From Taudactylus pleione (taxonomy: Eukaryota; Chordata; Amphibia; Anura; Myobatrachidae): DNA of 64,000 nucleotides. The position numbers and the translations under genes are program-made. The stretch lies in contig JAUIMM010000121.1 in the NCBI GenBank assembly GCA_031769625.1, positions 9,686,501 to 9,750,500 of the forward strand, given 5' to 3'. Shown piece after piece: positions 1 through 46,370 of the stretch (positions within the stretch are counted from its first letter, which is position 1; each line of letters begins with the position of its first letter). Below the pieces are notes generated by a model. The model saw only the letters and a program-made list of their open reading frames with translations, was not told the origin of the DNA and made no database searches.

Positions 1-80
1 CATTAAGGGCAAGCTGGCACCTGTAGTTCTAAAGCAAAATAAATATTTTAATAAACACAGGACATACACCATACAAAGTA

Positions 81-761
81 ATACCCCTTTTACACCAAAA
101 TCCCGGGTCCAACCCTGGAATTTGAACACTGGTCAATCCCGGGTCGAACTCTGCTTCAGACCCCGTTTACACTGCAACTCGACCCGGGTTTGCCCCGTTT
201 ACACTGAACCCGGGTAATCCCTGCTTTTCTCTATAGAAGTCATTAAAAAAGGTCTGTTTTAAGGTCTGACAAAGATGGTCACAAAAGGCAACAAAAGAGA
301 GGGGTGGGGACTGCTTACAGCATTGCTACAGACTGCTGTCCTGGCTGTGGAAGGCTGTGTATCAGCCTGCGTTTGTGGCTGCTGGTCAGGCTGTGGTGCA
401 GGCTGCAGTTCTGGCTGTGGCAGGCACTGTCAGGCTGCTGTGGTGCAGGAGGTTAGGCAGGCAAGCGATGGCTTCATGTGCGTCTCTCTCTGCAGGGCAC
501 TAACAAATTACATCATCTGCCGGTGCCCCAGAAGCTCCAATCAGCATCTTTCAGAGCTAGCCGGGTCAAATAAGCAGGGTAGCACCCGTTTACACTGACT
601 CATGACCCGGAAACCCCCCCGTTTTCAACCCTGCTCTCAACCCGAGTAAGATTGCCCGGTAAATCGACCCGGTTTATTTTTTTGGGAGCCGTTCACACAG
701 AGCCTCAACCCGGATCGACCTGGCAATAACCCGGGTTATTTGTTTGGTGTAAAAGGGGTAT
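81..761. mobile_element. 680-bp TIR element with CCCGGGT-rich ends
   Basis: The ends are 19-base inverted repeats: ataccccttttacaccaaa at the left and its exact complement at 743-761. Inside each end the motif CCCGGGT or close variants recurs many times. The centre (about 340-460) is a GGCTG/CTGTGG-rich short repeat. No coding capacity was recognised. The target duplication is unclear (TAA left against TAG right is possible for a Harbinger-like element). Confidence 0.7.
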
Positions 762-1113
762 AGTGTAAATGTGTATTAAACATACATGCACACATGCTCA
801 CCTATGTATCCGTAGACTGCTTTGTGTGTATTCCAAAGAGCACACAATTCTGTGAATTAGAAGCTCCACCATTTTGTGAGTAACAGCAATCCCACTCTGT
901 GAGAGTGCTGAATCTGCAGTTAACCACATGGTGTCATGGCATACCATATCTGTATTATGCAAGGAACACGTCCATAAAGGCGTCATCCTTAATGATCGTA
1001 ATTTCATTGCCTTTTGAAGTTTGAGTGTCAGAAATTCAGTAGGTTTTGTTAAGTTTCAGATTGTCTAATAAGCCTTAATGGGACATGTGAAACCGTAAGG
1101 TTTTTTGTCTGAT

Positions 1114-1170
1114 TGTGTGTATATATGTATATATATATATGTGTGTGTGTGTATATATATATATACATAC
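1114..1170. repeat. TA/TG microsatellite
   Basis: Alternating TG and TA dinucleotide runs of 57 bases. Confidence 0.95.
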
Positions 1171-1184
1171 AGACAATTGATTGG

Positions 1185-1500
1185 ACACTGACAGCAAATA
1201 GATTAAGATTTTATTGACGTCAGCACTTTGTAGGTCCACCATGTGCAGTGATTACTGTAGACACCCCTCTTGGCAAACTGTACACAAGTTCCTGGACTGT
1301 ATCGAATTTTCTGTATACTAGACCAGCGTCGTCCTGGGAACATTACAGGTGGCATTGTCATCCTGATAAAAAACATTAGTAGCTTTTGTAGAACTGAAAG
1401 TGCATGGCCCTCCCTACAAAGTGTTCTTGTGGAAACTGCCACAGTAGTGACCATTTGAAACAAGTGTGCAATGGCATGCATTTCGCTTGTTGGGGAGTAC
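1185..1500 (-). mobile_element. Possible decayed Tc1-like transposon tail
   Basis: The stretch starting near gtaggtccaccatgtgcagt looks like the antisense 3' end of a Tc1/mariner-type transposase gene followed by decayed sequence. No intact frame remains. This is a weak resemblance only. Confidence 0.3.
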
Positions 1501-1569
1501 AATCACTTGTGTTTACATAGTGTATGTATGTTTGTGTGGGTAATAGATAATATCTATCCATCCTCATGT

Positions 1570-1822
1570 GCTTCTCCTTACACTTCTTCTACTCCTTACT
1601 CCCCACAAGGGCACCTAACACTTGACTAACTCCCTGCTGCTTATTGTGAGTGTTTTAATCGCTATTGCAGCAATATATATAAACCGTGTCCTTTTCCTGC
1701 ATTGTAATGTACTGTAAGTTACTAGTTTCTTGTTCACTTATTAGTTTATGTAATCTGTAAGGCACTTCGGAACACTTGTGGCGCCATATAAATAAAGAAT
1801 AATAATATTATTATTATTATAT
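1570..1822 (+). repeat. Interspersed repeat 3' tail with ATT run
   Basis: The sequence ggcgccatataaataaagaa followed by (ATT)n at 1797-1820 is the typical tail of a common vertebrate SINE/LINE-derived repeat. Only the tail is recognisable. Confidence 0.5.
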
Positions 1823-2880
1823 GAATCTTATAAACTTGGCACTCACTTTTCAAACTGTAAATACAGGGAATGTTAGTTCCAAAATATTGCAATGATATGT
1901 ACATCTGGCCCAACCGCATCAAGGTCTTCCCATCTGGCCAGTCCCCACACACACTTCTCTATCTACCAGTGTTTCCTAGTGCCATGCATAGGGTTAAATC
2001 CTAAAACGAGCACATAACATTACTAAAACTATACATAATTACAGTGTACAATTAAATATATATTTTCTTATAAAGTGCTGACCGTTCTATGCAGAGCTGT
2101 ATGAATATTGTTTTACTTCTGTTGTCTCACAAATCTACCATTACACATGTCATTCAGAAAACTTGCAAGAAGTTCCCGTTGGGATACTCACATCAATAGA
2201 CAGTAATGGGTGGATTGGGGAGGTATATTGAGGCCCTCAAGAAATGAATAGAACTTTGTGGTTCTAGAACTGTGTTGCCTTGTTCAGTTGTTGAGTGACT
2301 AGGTCACATTATGTGTAGTAAGTGATACAGGTCTTTGCATGTTCATTCGGCCTGATATCCAGTGTAAATATTACTAGGCAATTTATCAGCTCACTGTCCA
2401 ATAAGGTAACTGATAACGTTTTGTTTACAAGGCCTATTTTCACAGGGAACAGAATACAGGAGGATGTTTTGAGATCACATGAACTGCCTAGAAACCAATA
2501 ACAGAAAAACAACATGACTATCTATAAAGTCAGCGTTGGTCAATGTTGACCTTACCTTGCCCTCATAGCGCCTTCACACCAAAGTAAAAAAAAAACACAT
2601 TTATATTTTTTAATAAACTTTTCATATGTATTTAATAACTACGTGATTGTATAAAATTTGTACAGAAAGTCTTTCTGTAGATTCTTCTGACCTTACCTCC
2701 TACAAACAGGCTTTAACCTGTCTATTTCAACCATTACCATTGTTGTCTCTTTTCTTAATTTTTTTTCTAAATATGCTGCAATTTGCTATTCCCCCCCTGC
2801 ACTACCCTTTTGAATCTGCAGACAGAATACTTTACACATCACCTACCTAGCACCACCTCACGGAGATTGTTCCCTGCTAT
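1823..2880. other. No gene recognised
   Basis: AT-rich unique-looking DNA. Short frames here lack codon bias or known motifs. Confidence 0.5.
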
Positions 2881-2885
2881 GTGTG

Positions 2886-3230
2886 CAATTCAATTCTTCT
2901 TGCCGGCAGCTGACCCCCCCCCCACCCATCTCGCTCTCAAAGGAGCTATTCAATTGTTGCTCCTGCCAGGCACGATCAGCTGCCGGCTCCGGCATTTCAG
3001 CTCGCACCCCCCGGGGGTGGTGAACTGTAATGCACGAAAAGTGACCCGTTTGGGCGCCCAAATGGCACTTTTCACAATCTCGCCCAGCACTTTGTTGGGT
3101 TTAGCTGTTTTACGCGGCTAAATCCGACCTCTATGGGCACGATAATTAGCATAAATTGAATAGTGCCCCACGATCTCCTGTCACTTCAGATGGGAGATCG
3201 CGCATGCTAAAACAATTGAATTCCGCCCTA
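2886..3230. mobile_element. CAATTGAAT-ended MITE copy
   Basis: The right end reads caattgaattccgcccta, and the interior contains gagctattcaattgttg and a GC-rich centre. It is related to the copies at 9234-9512 and 31636-31975. The left boundary is poorly defined. Confidence 0.5.
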
Positions 3231-3241
3231 TGTCTTAACCG

Positions 3242-3359
3242 TCTATGTACAAGCATGGATATCCTTAAAACGTGGACTGTTAGGGTGCCTTGAGGACAGA
3301 GTGTCTTCGAGGCACCCTAACAGTCCACGTTTTAAGGATATCCATGTTTGTACATAGAT
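3242..3359. repeat. Head-to-head inverted arms of the 10341-type MITE
   Basis: Arms 3242-3293 and 3307-3359 are near-perfect inverted copies sharing ctaacagtccacgttttaag. Each arm equals the left half of the MITEs at 10341, 42541 and 63279, joined at their outer ends. Confidence 0.75.
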
Positions 3360-3676
3360 TGTTAATCAAACTGATTACATCCAAATCAGTTTGGCGCTCA
3401 TTCCCTACCCATTGATCATAGGGATCCCTGGAGGGTGCCCAGCATGCTTTTCTGCAGGCCTGTCCCAACAGGGAAAACCAGCCTTGTTGCCAACTGCCTG
3501 TGGTCGTGGTGGGGGGTACCCCTCTATGGTGCTAACAGCTCAGACTGGCAATGCCCAGTGCTGGTCACCCTATAATCTTCAGGGATTCCATGCCTGCCCA
3601 TTCACCCCCCTTAATCTTGTTGTAACCAGCACTGGTCTGAAAGTGCCAGTCCTTGATTAAAATTGGTGGGGACACA

Positions 3677-3710
3677 CTTTTTTTTTTTTTTTTTTTTTTC
3701 TTTTTTCCTT
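3677..3710. repeat. Poly-T tract
   Basis: Nearly pure T run interrupted by single C residues. Confidence 0.95.
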
Positions 3711-4149
3711 TTTGAGGTTATCTTATTTATTCTTTTTACAAGCAGAAGTAGGCCGACAGTGGCTGCCTACTTGTGGGCAAAAAGTTGGCTGGTCTGATTT
3801 AGTTCAGTGTATGGGGTACTGTTTTAGTTTGGAAGACACTGAGGGCTAGACTGGCATAGAGCCATATCCATAAGAGGACCATCGTTCTTGATACTTTTGA
3901 CAAGGCAGCACTAAAACTGGATCCCACTTTATTTGCCCATGGTGGTCTCCAAGATTTCATAGTTCACAAAAACCAGTTCTACCATCAATTTATTGATTTC
4001 TTCACATTCTGATTTATTGGGGAACATTTTTATTGAGTTTCAGGGTAGAAATAAGCAACTCCAAAGCATCAAAAGTAATAAATTACCCGATGGACCAAAG
4101 AGGTCTTTATAGCCATAAACCAAACACCACTCAAAGTCCTACATTGTCC

Positions 4150-4320
4150 TTTAGGGTTGGGTATGATATGCCGCCGGTTCAAATCCCAACACTGGAAGCC
4201 CGATGGAGTGAAATCCCGACAGGGGTGGTAAGTACCCCTAACCCTCCCTTGGCATGCGCCCGGCATCTATTCTCCCTGTCTGCAGGGCTTGGGGGCTGCC
4301 CAGCGTGTCCGTAAGTGCCG
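4150..4320. mobile_element. Fragment of an AATCCCGAC-type MITE
   Basis: Contains aaatcccgacaggggtggta and ccctaaccctccc, shared in style with the copies near 6765, 7985 and 46375. Ends are not preserved. Confidence 0.4.
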
Positions 4321-4466
4321 GGCACGCCCCCAAGAGTGACGAAAAGGGGTCGCGTCTTATAGACACGCCCCCTATTCAAAGGTGCCCTCTCTAGCTCTTG
4401 CGCCCTGCCTGCCGCCTTAGCTAGAGTGAACACTATTATTGCAAATATCTTTTGATGACTCAATTT

Positions 4467-4762
4467 AATTCAATGCAAATTGAATAGCGTCGTGAAGGAG
4501 CTCATGGAGCTATTCAATTCAGTACGCTGTTATGTTGGAGAATGCCTGTTCTCGCGCCTTAAACATGGTGTTTAGTCGTGAGAACCCGCATTCTCCGACT
4601 TAAGTGCCTGTCGCGATGCTGTTTCCGCCGCGCTATGGGCTGAAAACAGCATTGCGCCAGTAGGTTTGTCGGAAATTCTTCAGTTGGGCTTAACTGTGCG
4701 CTGAATTGAATAGCTCTGGGAGCTCCTTCCCGGCGCTATTCAATTCACGTTGCATTGAACTG
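4467..4762. mobile_element. MITE with about 60-bp inverted ends
   Basis: The left arm (4467-4525, with ttgaatagcg, aaggagctc and gagctattcaattcag) is the inverse of 4697-4762. The centre is a short GC-rich stretch. No coding potential. Confidence 0.7.
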
Positions 4763-4766
4763 GGGC

Positions 4767-5238
4767 CCTGATTCAGAGCCGGATGCTCGCACCGCTTTTT
4801 TTTTTATGGAGCGGTTGCCACCCACAGCTAATGTGAGCGGCCAGGATGATGGTCAAGACCATCGGGCTTGCGACGAGACCCTTGTGGTAGGGTCTCGTGG
4901 CCGCAAGCCCCAGAGAGCTTTCGGCTCAAATAGAGCCGAAAGCTCTCCCACTGACATCACTTGTGATGTCAGTGGGGCCGCCCCCAAACGGTAGGCGTTC
5001 CCATGGGAACGCCTCCGTCTGGGCAGCCACCCCCCACCAAAGGGGGCGTGCTGTCACTCAACATCGACAGCACGCCCCCTTTGGTGCGATACCTTGAGCG
5101 ACGGATTGCCAGTCGCTATTCGGGTCTCGCACATGCGCACAACTGAGCCGACTCCGTCGTGCGCATGCGCTCCGGCCCACCATCGACCCGGTTGCGAGAG
5201 CTCAGCGCTTGCGACCGGGTCTGAATCAGGCTCTGAGT
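4767..5238. mobile_element. Hairpin-chain MITE
   Basis: The ends are inverted: gccctgattcagagcc at the left and gtctgaatcaggctctg at the right. Between them lie consecutive perfect or near-perfect stems: 4864-4910 (two stacked 9-bp stems), 4913-4947 (15-bp stem), 4948-4975 (13-bp stem), 4994-5013 (20-base palindrome), 5035-5086 (21-bp stem, 10-base loop), 5132-5167 (9-bp stem) and 5185-5221 (8-bp stem). There is no coding frame, so it must be non-autonomous. Confidence 0.75.
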
Positions 5239-5239
5239 C

Positions 5240-6534
5240 TTGAGAAAGAAGTTACAGGTGCATTTAAAAATTTTGTTGCTCTGATCCCTTATGGAACTTA
5301 TAAATAATTGAACACAAGTCACTTTGCTAAAGTATCTTGCTTGTTTTCGCACTGCGCATTTTCCAGAACTGGGCATACGGTTAATGTGTGGTCTGTTTTG
5401 GCTCAGATCTTCCCACCAAGTTCAGATCTCAAAATGAGGCAAGATTTCATCTTTCACGGACATCTCGGCACAGAAGCAAAACCTTTTTCTTAAATGTCCT
5501 AGATCACAGCCCTATAAAAGCATCTTGCTGTGCTTGGCACATTCTGTGCCCTAATCTGGTTTAATAGAACTCTGCTCTTTAAGTTCCTCTAGTTTTACTG
5601 GCTGACACATCCCACAGAGTCCTGCGTACATCTCTGCTGTTTTTGTTCAATGTGAGAGGCAGTGTCGTAGCTGGCGTTTGTTAGAAGACAGACCGCTTCA
5701 GCAGTGAAACCTAAACCATTTTAAATCTTTAATCCAAACATAATTGAAGTTATGCTTCTTAAACTATAAAACCATGCTGTTGTAGCTGCTGAAGAGTTAG
5801 GAGCAGGCACTATTAACAGTAACCAGATGATGTCAAGTTCTGAGAATGCTGCTGCACTCACAGCTGGATTTGGAGAACAGCATGAATGCATGTGCTGAGT
5901 CAGAGTGACTGGCTGTTATATACTGCAGGGCTTGCTGTTCTTGAACACTGTCAAAAAAAACTTCTAATTGTTTATTTCTAACAGGCCTTGTGCAAACTTT
6001 CTACTATTCTTGTCTGTGGCAGTCATTTATTTATATAAAAAGAGACATGCCTGCTCACTTATGTTTCTGAAGAGGTATTTATAGCGCCCATCACATACCC
6101 TATAGAAGCAGCTATTGTGTGATGTGCTCTAATCTGCAGTACATGACAATGTAGCCTATGATTTCACTAGAAACTAACAATATCCCTGAGGCATGAGCCA
6201 CAAAGGTATATTGGCGTCTGGTGAGGTGATGGACTGCGAGAACATTGGCTCAGCCCCCAGAATGGCTGCCCATGATTTATACACTCTAATGGTCTTTTGC
6301 TTCTGTGGTCATTGGGTTCTCTTGCAGTTTTCCATGCTGCAATCTAGCTTGACTTTATTTATCTTTTTTGCTTGTGGTTAGAGACTTGTGGTGTCTCTGG
6401 AAGGGTTAATATTGAGCATCATGGCTCTTTATGAAACTTTTAATTTGGGATCACTGATCCCTAGGACAATGACACAAGTTCACATCTTATCACGTTTTAA
6501 TAGTTTATTGGGTAATTCTGCATGCAGTACTCTT
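5240..6534. other. No gene recognised
   Basis: Mostly unique-looking DNA upstream of ttll4. No splice-coupled frame, promoter or RNA gene could be supported. Confidence 0.5.
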
Positions 6535-6701
6535 GGGGGTATATTTACTAAAGTACGTGTTTATAGAAGTGGAGATGTTGCCCATAGCAACCAATCAAAT
6601 TCTAGCTATTATCTTTGAGAAGGTGCTAGATAAATAAGTAGAATCTGGTTGCTATGGGCAACCTCTCCACTTTTAAAAGCCTGCACTTATAAATATACCC
6701 C
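6535..6701. mobile_element. Short MITE, gggtatatttactaaa type
   Basis: Left end gggggtatatttactaaagt and right end acttataaatatacccc are inverted, with a second inverted pair around gttgcccatagcaacc and ggttgctatgggcaacc. A common frog MITE form. Confidence 0.75.
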
Positions 6702-6764
6702 TTTGTGTCATTAAACATTGGCAGACTGTATTGATGGCCTATGTAAAGGTACTGTAGTGGGTTG

Positions 6765-6960
6765 GGTACTTGATTCCGATGGTCAGGCTACAGACAACAG
6801 CATCCCCACGGTCAAAATCCCGACTGATTTTGGTAAGCATTCTAACCCTAACTGTCGCCTCTCGCATCCTAACTACATCCCATTTTAGCTGTCTGGTGAC
6901 ACATAGTAAGTTTCCTGTTGAAGTATAGGAAAGGCTGACCCTGGGTTCCTGAGACAGCAT
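6765..6960. mobile_element. AATCCCGAC-type MITE fragment
   Basis: Contains tcaaaatcccgactgatttt and ctaaccctaactg. Related to the repeats at 7985 and 46375. Boundaries uncertain. Confidence 0.4.
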
Positions 6961-7984
6961 CTATCAGCCGTTTAATAAGCCTTCTAGAAACCGATCCTCC
7001 TGAGTAGCTAAGGTGAGAGGAGTAGAGGAAAGCATTAATTAGTATTATGTTGAGCCCTGCTTTGTGTTAGCTATTCCAACTGCTAATTGCTCTTATTTCT
7101 CTGTTTACAGTCTGTGCTATGAAATGTAATGTTGGTGAGAGCAATAGGGTGAACAGGACATTGCTAACCGTTTCTGTGCTGCTTATTTTGTTTCCCATTA
7201 ATATACAGAGATGGGATCTCTTATTACACACCTGTTGTCTAGAGTGCTGAAACTAAGAAAAGCAAGTAATTGCTGGTCCAGAGTTATTTGAATACACAAA
7301 CATGAAAATGTTTAATATACTAAATGTCTATACTATCAAGTGCTCTGCTTAATAATTTGTAGAGGAGCAGTATGTCCGTGTGGGGAGCAGGGATGGTTTT
7401 TAAATGTGCTATAATACATTGTAAGTATGGAGATCCTACCCCCAAACCTGGACTTCATGATTACTGTAGTGATTACCAGACAATAACTACTAAAGGTGGA
7501 ACCAGGGCCTGTGCAAGGTTCCTAGGCACCCTAGGGAAAGCTACACAGTCATAGGCGTAGCTATAATGGGTGCACACCCTGCACGCATGCTTAATACTTG
7601 CCTCTGTGCTGCAGTAGCAGTGGAGCAGTGGCCATTTTCCCAGAAATATGCACAGTAGAGCAGTCTCTGGGACCATGGGGCGGGTGCCATGTTACTGGAG
7701 ACCTGCGCAGTAGACTGGCACAATATGTCTCCATCTCCACGCAGTAGATGTCTCCAGTATTGGTTATCCGCACAGGGATTATGCATCGCATGCCGATAGT
7801 GGAGCAGAAACCAATGCTGGACTCAGTCACTCACCAGGGGAAGCGAAGGGACCGTACTAGCCTGTGGAGAACAGCCTGCACAGAGGGTTCTGTAAGAACC
7901 CTGAAATGCTTCCTGCCAATGTCTGTGTGCAGTAACTGACACTGTTGTCCAGTGCGGCCCCAGACACTGGGTGTCCCCACTGGG
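6961..7984. other. No gene recognised
   Basis: Includes an unclassified repeat-like portion at about 7500-7950. Overlapping short frames on both strands show no recognisable domain. Confidence 0.45.
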
Positions 7985-8290
7985 ATAGGTACGGGATGCC
8001 GGTGATCAGAATCTCGACGTCAGCATCCCGACAGGTTTAGGATACAGACACCTGTCAGTAGGTATCCTAATCCTCTCCCTATCCTAACCCTCCCTCCCTT
8101 TTGACTGCACCAAACCCTCCTCCCTCCCTGGTGCCTGAGCCTAACCTCCCCCTAGTGCCTAACCCGAATGCTACCCTCCCCCAAACCCCGCTACTTACCT
8201 TCGGGATCCCAGCGGTCCGGATGATGGCTCTATGATTCTGAGCAATGGAATCCCCAAGGTCAGGATATTGACCGCATCCCGTCACCACTC
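7985..8290. mobile_element. AATCCCGAC-type MITE copy
   Basis: Contains gggatgccggtgatcag, gtcagcatcccgacagg and CCCTAACC-like runs (8070-8180). The right side has gatcccagcggtccggatg. Related to the 46375 copy. Confidence 0.5.
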
Positions 8291-8780
8291 CCTCCCCTGA
8301 GATGCACAGACCCAACCGTTGCATCTAGAACTCAGCCTCAGCTTTCAATTTCCCTCTGGGATGGGCACCTGCGCTGCTTGCATACCAGCACACATCAGTC
8401 ATGACTGTCGGTGCTGCTGTTGATGCCATTGTTGACAAAACAGATTGGCAGAGACCAGGCAATGGACTGTAGGTTGACCGTGAGATTGGGGATAATAGTT
8501 GTGGCTGATGAGACCTGCAGCTGCTGTCTGCATCATGTAGATTTCAAAGACGTCCTTCAATTTTTTGATAGGTTAACACAGCAGCCATCCAGGTGATGGT
8601 GCCCTCGGCAGCTGCCTAATGATAGCGCTGACCCTGGGTGGCACATAGGAAAAGGGTACTTCCATCTTTCAAAAAAAAAAAGTTGCCATCAGACTGTTAC
8701 AGGATGCGCGAGGTGAAGCACTTAATTCCCCCATTCCCTGAGTCTTAAGAATTGTGTGTCTAGTGGCTGGAAGGAGGCCT

Positions 8781-9175
8781 ATAGATGTGTCCTCACACAT
8801 TTAGCCTCCTTGCGCGTTATTCAGTCCTTCTAAACGCGCCGTGGCATGACTGTAGCGCCAAACGTCTTTCGTGTGATACTTTACCTTCAAATGTGTCTTA
8901 TTCACACAGTGATGCGAATAGCTAGCACAAGCAGCTTCTGCTGATTAAAATTATATGCAGCATGCCTCTGTTCTCTGTGCGTTTGCGGGTGTATCTGCAT
9001 GCTAAACACTACGTTAGTGTTACAACCGCTGACACTGTAACGTAGCATTTCACTTGCAGATACATCTGCACAAAGTCTCACGAAAGACGCTCAGCGCTAC
9101 TGAGACACGGAGCTCCCGCATTGTGTGACGTGACTTGTAGCGCATGTAGGATATATGTATGGGGACACATCTGTA
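8781..9175. mobile_element. MITE, AGATGTGTCC type, copy 1
   Basis: Left end atagatgtgtcctcacacat and right end ggggacacatctgtat are inverted. It shares atttagcctccttgcgcgtt with the copy at 18228. Confidence 0.65.
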
Positions 9176-9233
9176 TGTAATGCCATATTTATGTCATGCC
9201 ATATTTTTACAATGATTGTGTTCACTCTAAGGG

Positions 9234-9512
9234 GGCGATTCAATTGTTTTTACTGCGGCTATTTCTTTTGGGCTTTCGATTGGAGCAATTAAGTTGTTGA
9301 TACATTTCTCCCAAGGTGATGATCAGAAATGTGCGATAAGTTGTCATTTTGGGCTCCCAAAGCAGTACTTAAGACTGGTTTAACTGCTTTGTGCAGCTTA
9401 CCCCGGTGCGTACATGCGGCACTTGCGCTCTGTGTGCAGCCGCAGCTTTTTGAATTGCTCCGTCAGGCGCCCAAAAGAAGTAGCCATGGTAAAGACCATT
9501 TAATCACACCCT
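9234..9512. mobile_element. CAATTGAAT-type MITE copy
   Basis: Left end gggggcgattcaattgtttt; the right end accatttaatcacaccct is its diverged inverse. Confidence 0.55.
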
Positions 9513-10340
9513 AGGTGTTTTTTGACATTGTGCTGATTCTTGAGGAGGGCATGTCTTCATTTGGAAGGGCAATGTTATTAGGTATCATAATAGGATTAAT
9601 TAACCTGTGCATATTTAAAAAAAAAAAAAAAAAAATTCCACAAAACATGACCTGGTGGTACTTGGAGTTGAGAGTGTGTGTGTGTGTTTTTGTTTTCTTT
9701 AAAAGAATTGTTTATCATGCCAGCTAAAAGTAGCGTAAATTGTGCCAGGTAAGAGTTGACATATGATACAGACATGGATAAATGCATGTTATATGTTAAA
9801 TTATTAAAAATATCATGACATGGCTGTGTTTGCTATTCATCACTGTACTCAAACAGGTGATACACCAACTTAGTATGTTCTGCAGTATTCCGCAGCTAAT
9901 TTGTTGTTTCGCTCTTGCCTCTGCGGGCTCCGAATGGCTTGTTTCCTCGTTTGCATGCCCCGTGGGCTGCGTGGAGGCTGAGAGTCTGTGTGGCTTCCAG
10001 CTTGTGTAGGTCAGTGGGTCAACAGTACCACTACGGGAACTCCAATGTGTAAATGGTGTGCATCTCCAGCTGTCTGTATTGTGCTGGGCTGTTTGCTCCG
10101 CCCATCTCCTATTACTCTGTGGTCACTCGGAAGCGTTTTTGTGTGGTGTGCGCTGGAAAAATGGAGGTCATACTTTGGCCGCAGCAAAACAGAAGGGCAC
10201 ATTGCATCATTTGCAAAATGGACAGTGTGTGGGGCACCGCCAAAACAACCTAGCAGGAGCACCGACATGATTTGCTTTGTATCCTCTATCGGCCCTAGCA
10301 GCATTAACTGCTTGTTGGGGTGCGCTTTTGAAGTATATGC
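9513..10340. other. No gene recognised
   Basis: Contains an A tract (9618-9635) and mixed DNA. The longest frames (about 140 codons on each strand at 9988-10427) overlap each other and run into a MITE, so I do not call them genes. Confidence 0.5.
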
Positions 10341-10522
10341 CAGAGATTCCCAAACTCTGTCCTCAAGGCACTCTAACAGTCCAGGTTTTAAGGCTATCCA
10401 AGCTTGTGCATAGATGGTATAGATCAAACTGACTTTTTAATTAAGTCACTTGTGCTTAAGTATGGATATTCTTAAAACCTGGACTGTTGGGGTGCCTTGA
10501 GGTCCGCGTTTGGGAACCACTG
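10341..10522. mobile_element. hAT-like MITE, copy 1
   Basis: Ends cagagattcccaaactctg and gcgtttgggaaccactg are inverted. The flanking octamers gtatatgc and gcatattc match at six of eight bases, consistent with an aged 8-bp duplication. It ends 78 bases before the first ttll4 coding exon acceptor. Confidence 0.7.
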
Positions 10523-10632
10523 GCATATTCTGAGGATGTGTCCCTTTCATCCTTTGCCTTGAAGAGATTGATAACCATGTCTCGTTTTTATCTGTTTTAG
10601 GTGGCAGGTTCCATCCAGGAACAAGAGCTGCA

Positions 10633-10713
10633 ATGAGGCATATGAACTGGTGTTTGTGGATTAAGATCTAGTGAAATGGCCACTCATGGCATCTGTCAGA
10701 ACATTGGTGCATA

Positions 10714-10714
<1 letters not shown>
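10633..10714 (+). promoter_or_regulatory. Two upstream ORFs in the ttll4 leader
   Basis: A 12-codon ORF starts at ATG 10633 and stops at TAG 10669-10671. A second ORF starts at ATG 10676 in a good Kozak context (G at -3, G at +4), encodes MATHGICQNIGA and ends in TAA 10712-10714. Its stop overlaps the TTLL4 ATG as TAATG. Such an arrangement would make main-frame translation depend on leaky scanning or reinitiation. This is inference from sequence only. Confidence 0.5.
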
Positions 10715-45721
<35,007 letters not shown>

Positions 45722-46230
45722 AGAGCATCATTTCCTTCAGTTTCACCACCTTCACCCTGTAAAAATAAAATCTACCTCAATTGATCAGTTTTAGATCTGG
45801 GCACTGACCAATACATCTGTGACGAGGGTGCGGGCAGCGATACTGTGTAGGTATATCGCTGTGCTGCTGGTAAGAGAGACAATACTACAAGGAACCATGT
45901 AGACACCTCGTAACATATGTATAGTTTTATAAAGTGTTATTTTGTGGTTCGAAAACAATAAGTGCCTGGGGTTGAACTCCTTTTGGAAGAAAGTATTGTG
46001 AAAACTGCTTCACTCCAGTTATGTTGATCTCTTCAAAGTGGGGTTTAGGGGTGTTTAGTCCTTGTATTTAATATTCAGTGTTCTGCCGGGACCTTAATCA
46101 TATGCACAATGAGTCCAGGGGCCTTAGTGTTGGGTGAGTTGCAGGGATTCTATTGTCTGTCCTACTCTTATGGGGAATTTTTTTTTTTTTTGCCAAAATA
46201 ATATATTAATAAAAAAAAATTGCCTAGCAT
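45722..46230 (+). other. ttll4: ttll4 3' UTR (end inferred)
   Basis: The region follows the stop. AATAAA signals occur at 45764-45769 and 46208-46213. The second precedes a downstream GT/T-rich stretch and is the more likely main cleavage signal; the first would give a very short 3' UTR. Confidence 0.55.
46208..46213 (+). terminator. Polyadenylation signal AATAAA
   Basis: Canonical hexamer about 490 bases after the ttll4 stop, followed by a T/GT-rich stretch near 46233-46250. Confidence 0.5.
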
Positions 46231-46370
46231 TAAGTATCTGTGTTTCCTTGCTCTAAGTTGGCGCTTTGGCTGTAACCAGAAACCTTGTATAGAATAGAAC
46301 ATGCCTCTGGCAGGTCAAAAGTACATGCGTCAGCAGCACAACCTTAAAATGCCCATATTGTGGTTTGAAC
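46231..46370. other. Start of downstream intergenic DNA
   Basis: Nothing recognised. Confidence 0.4.

Noticed and set aside
275..598. 107-codon frame with Cys/Gly-rich protein
   Set aside because: It lies wholly inside the 81-761 TIR element and comes from its GGCTG-rich repeat; not a credible gene.
4560..5200. CpG-island promoter for ttll4
   Set aside because: The GC-rich stretch is fully accounted for by two TIR elements with hairpins.
9988..10427. Overlapping frames of about 140 codons on both strands
   Set aside because: They overlap each other and run into the MITE at 10341. There is no motif and no splice context, so they are chance frames.
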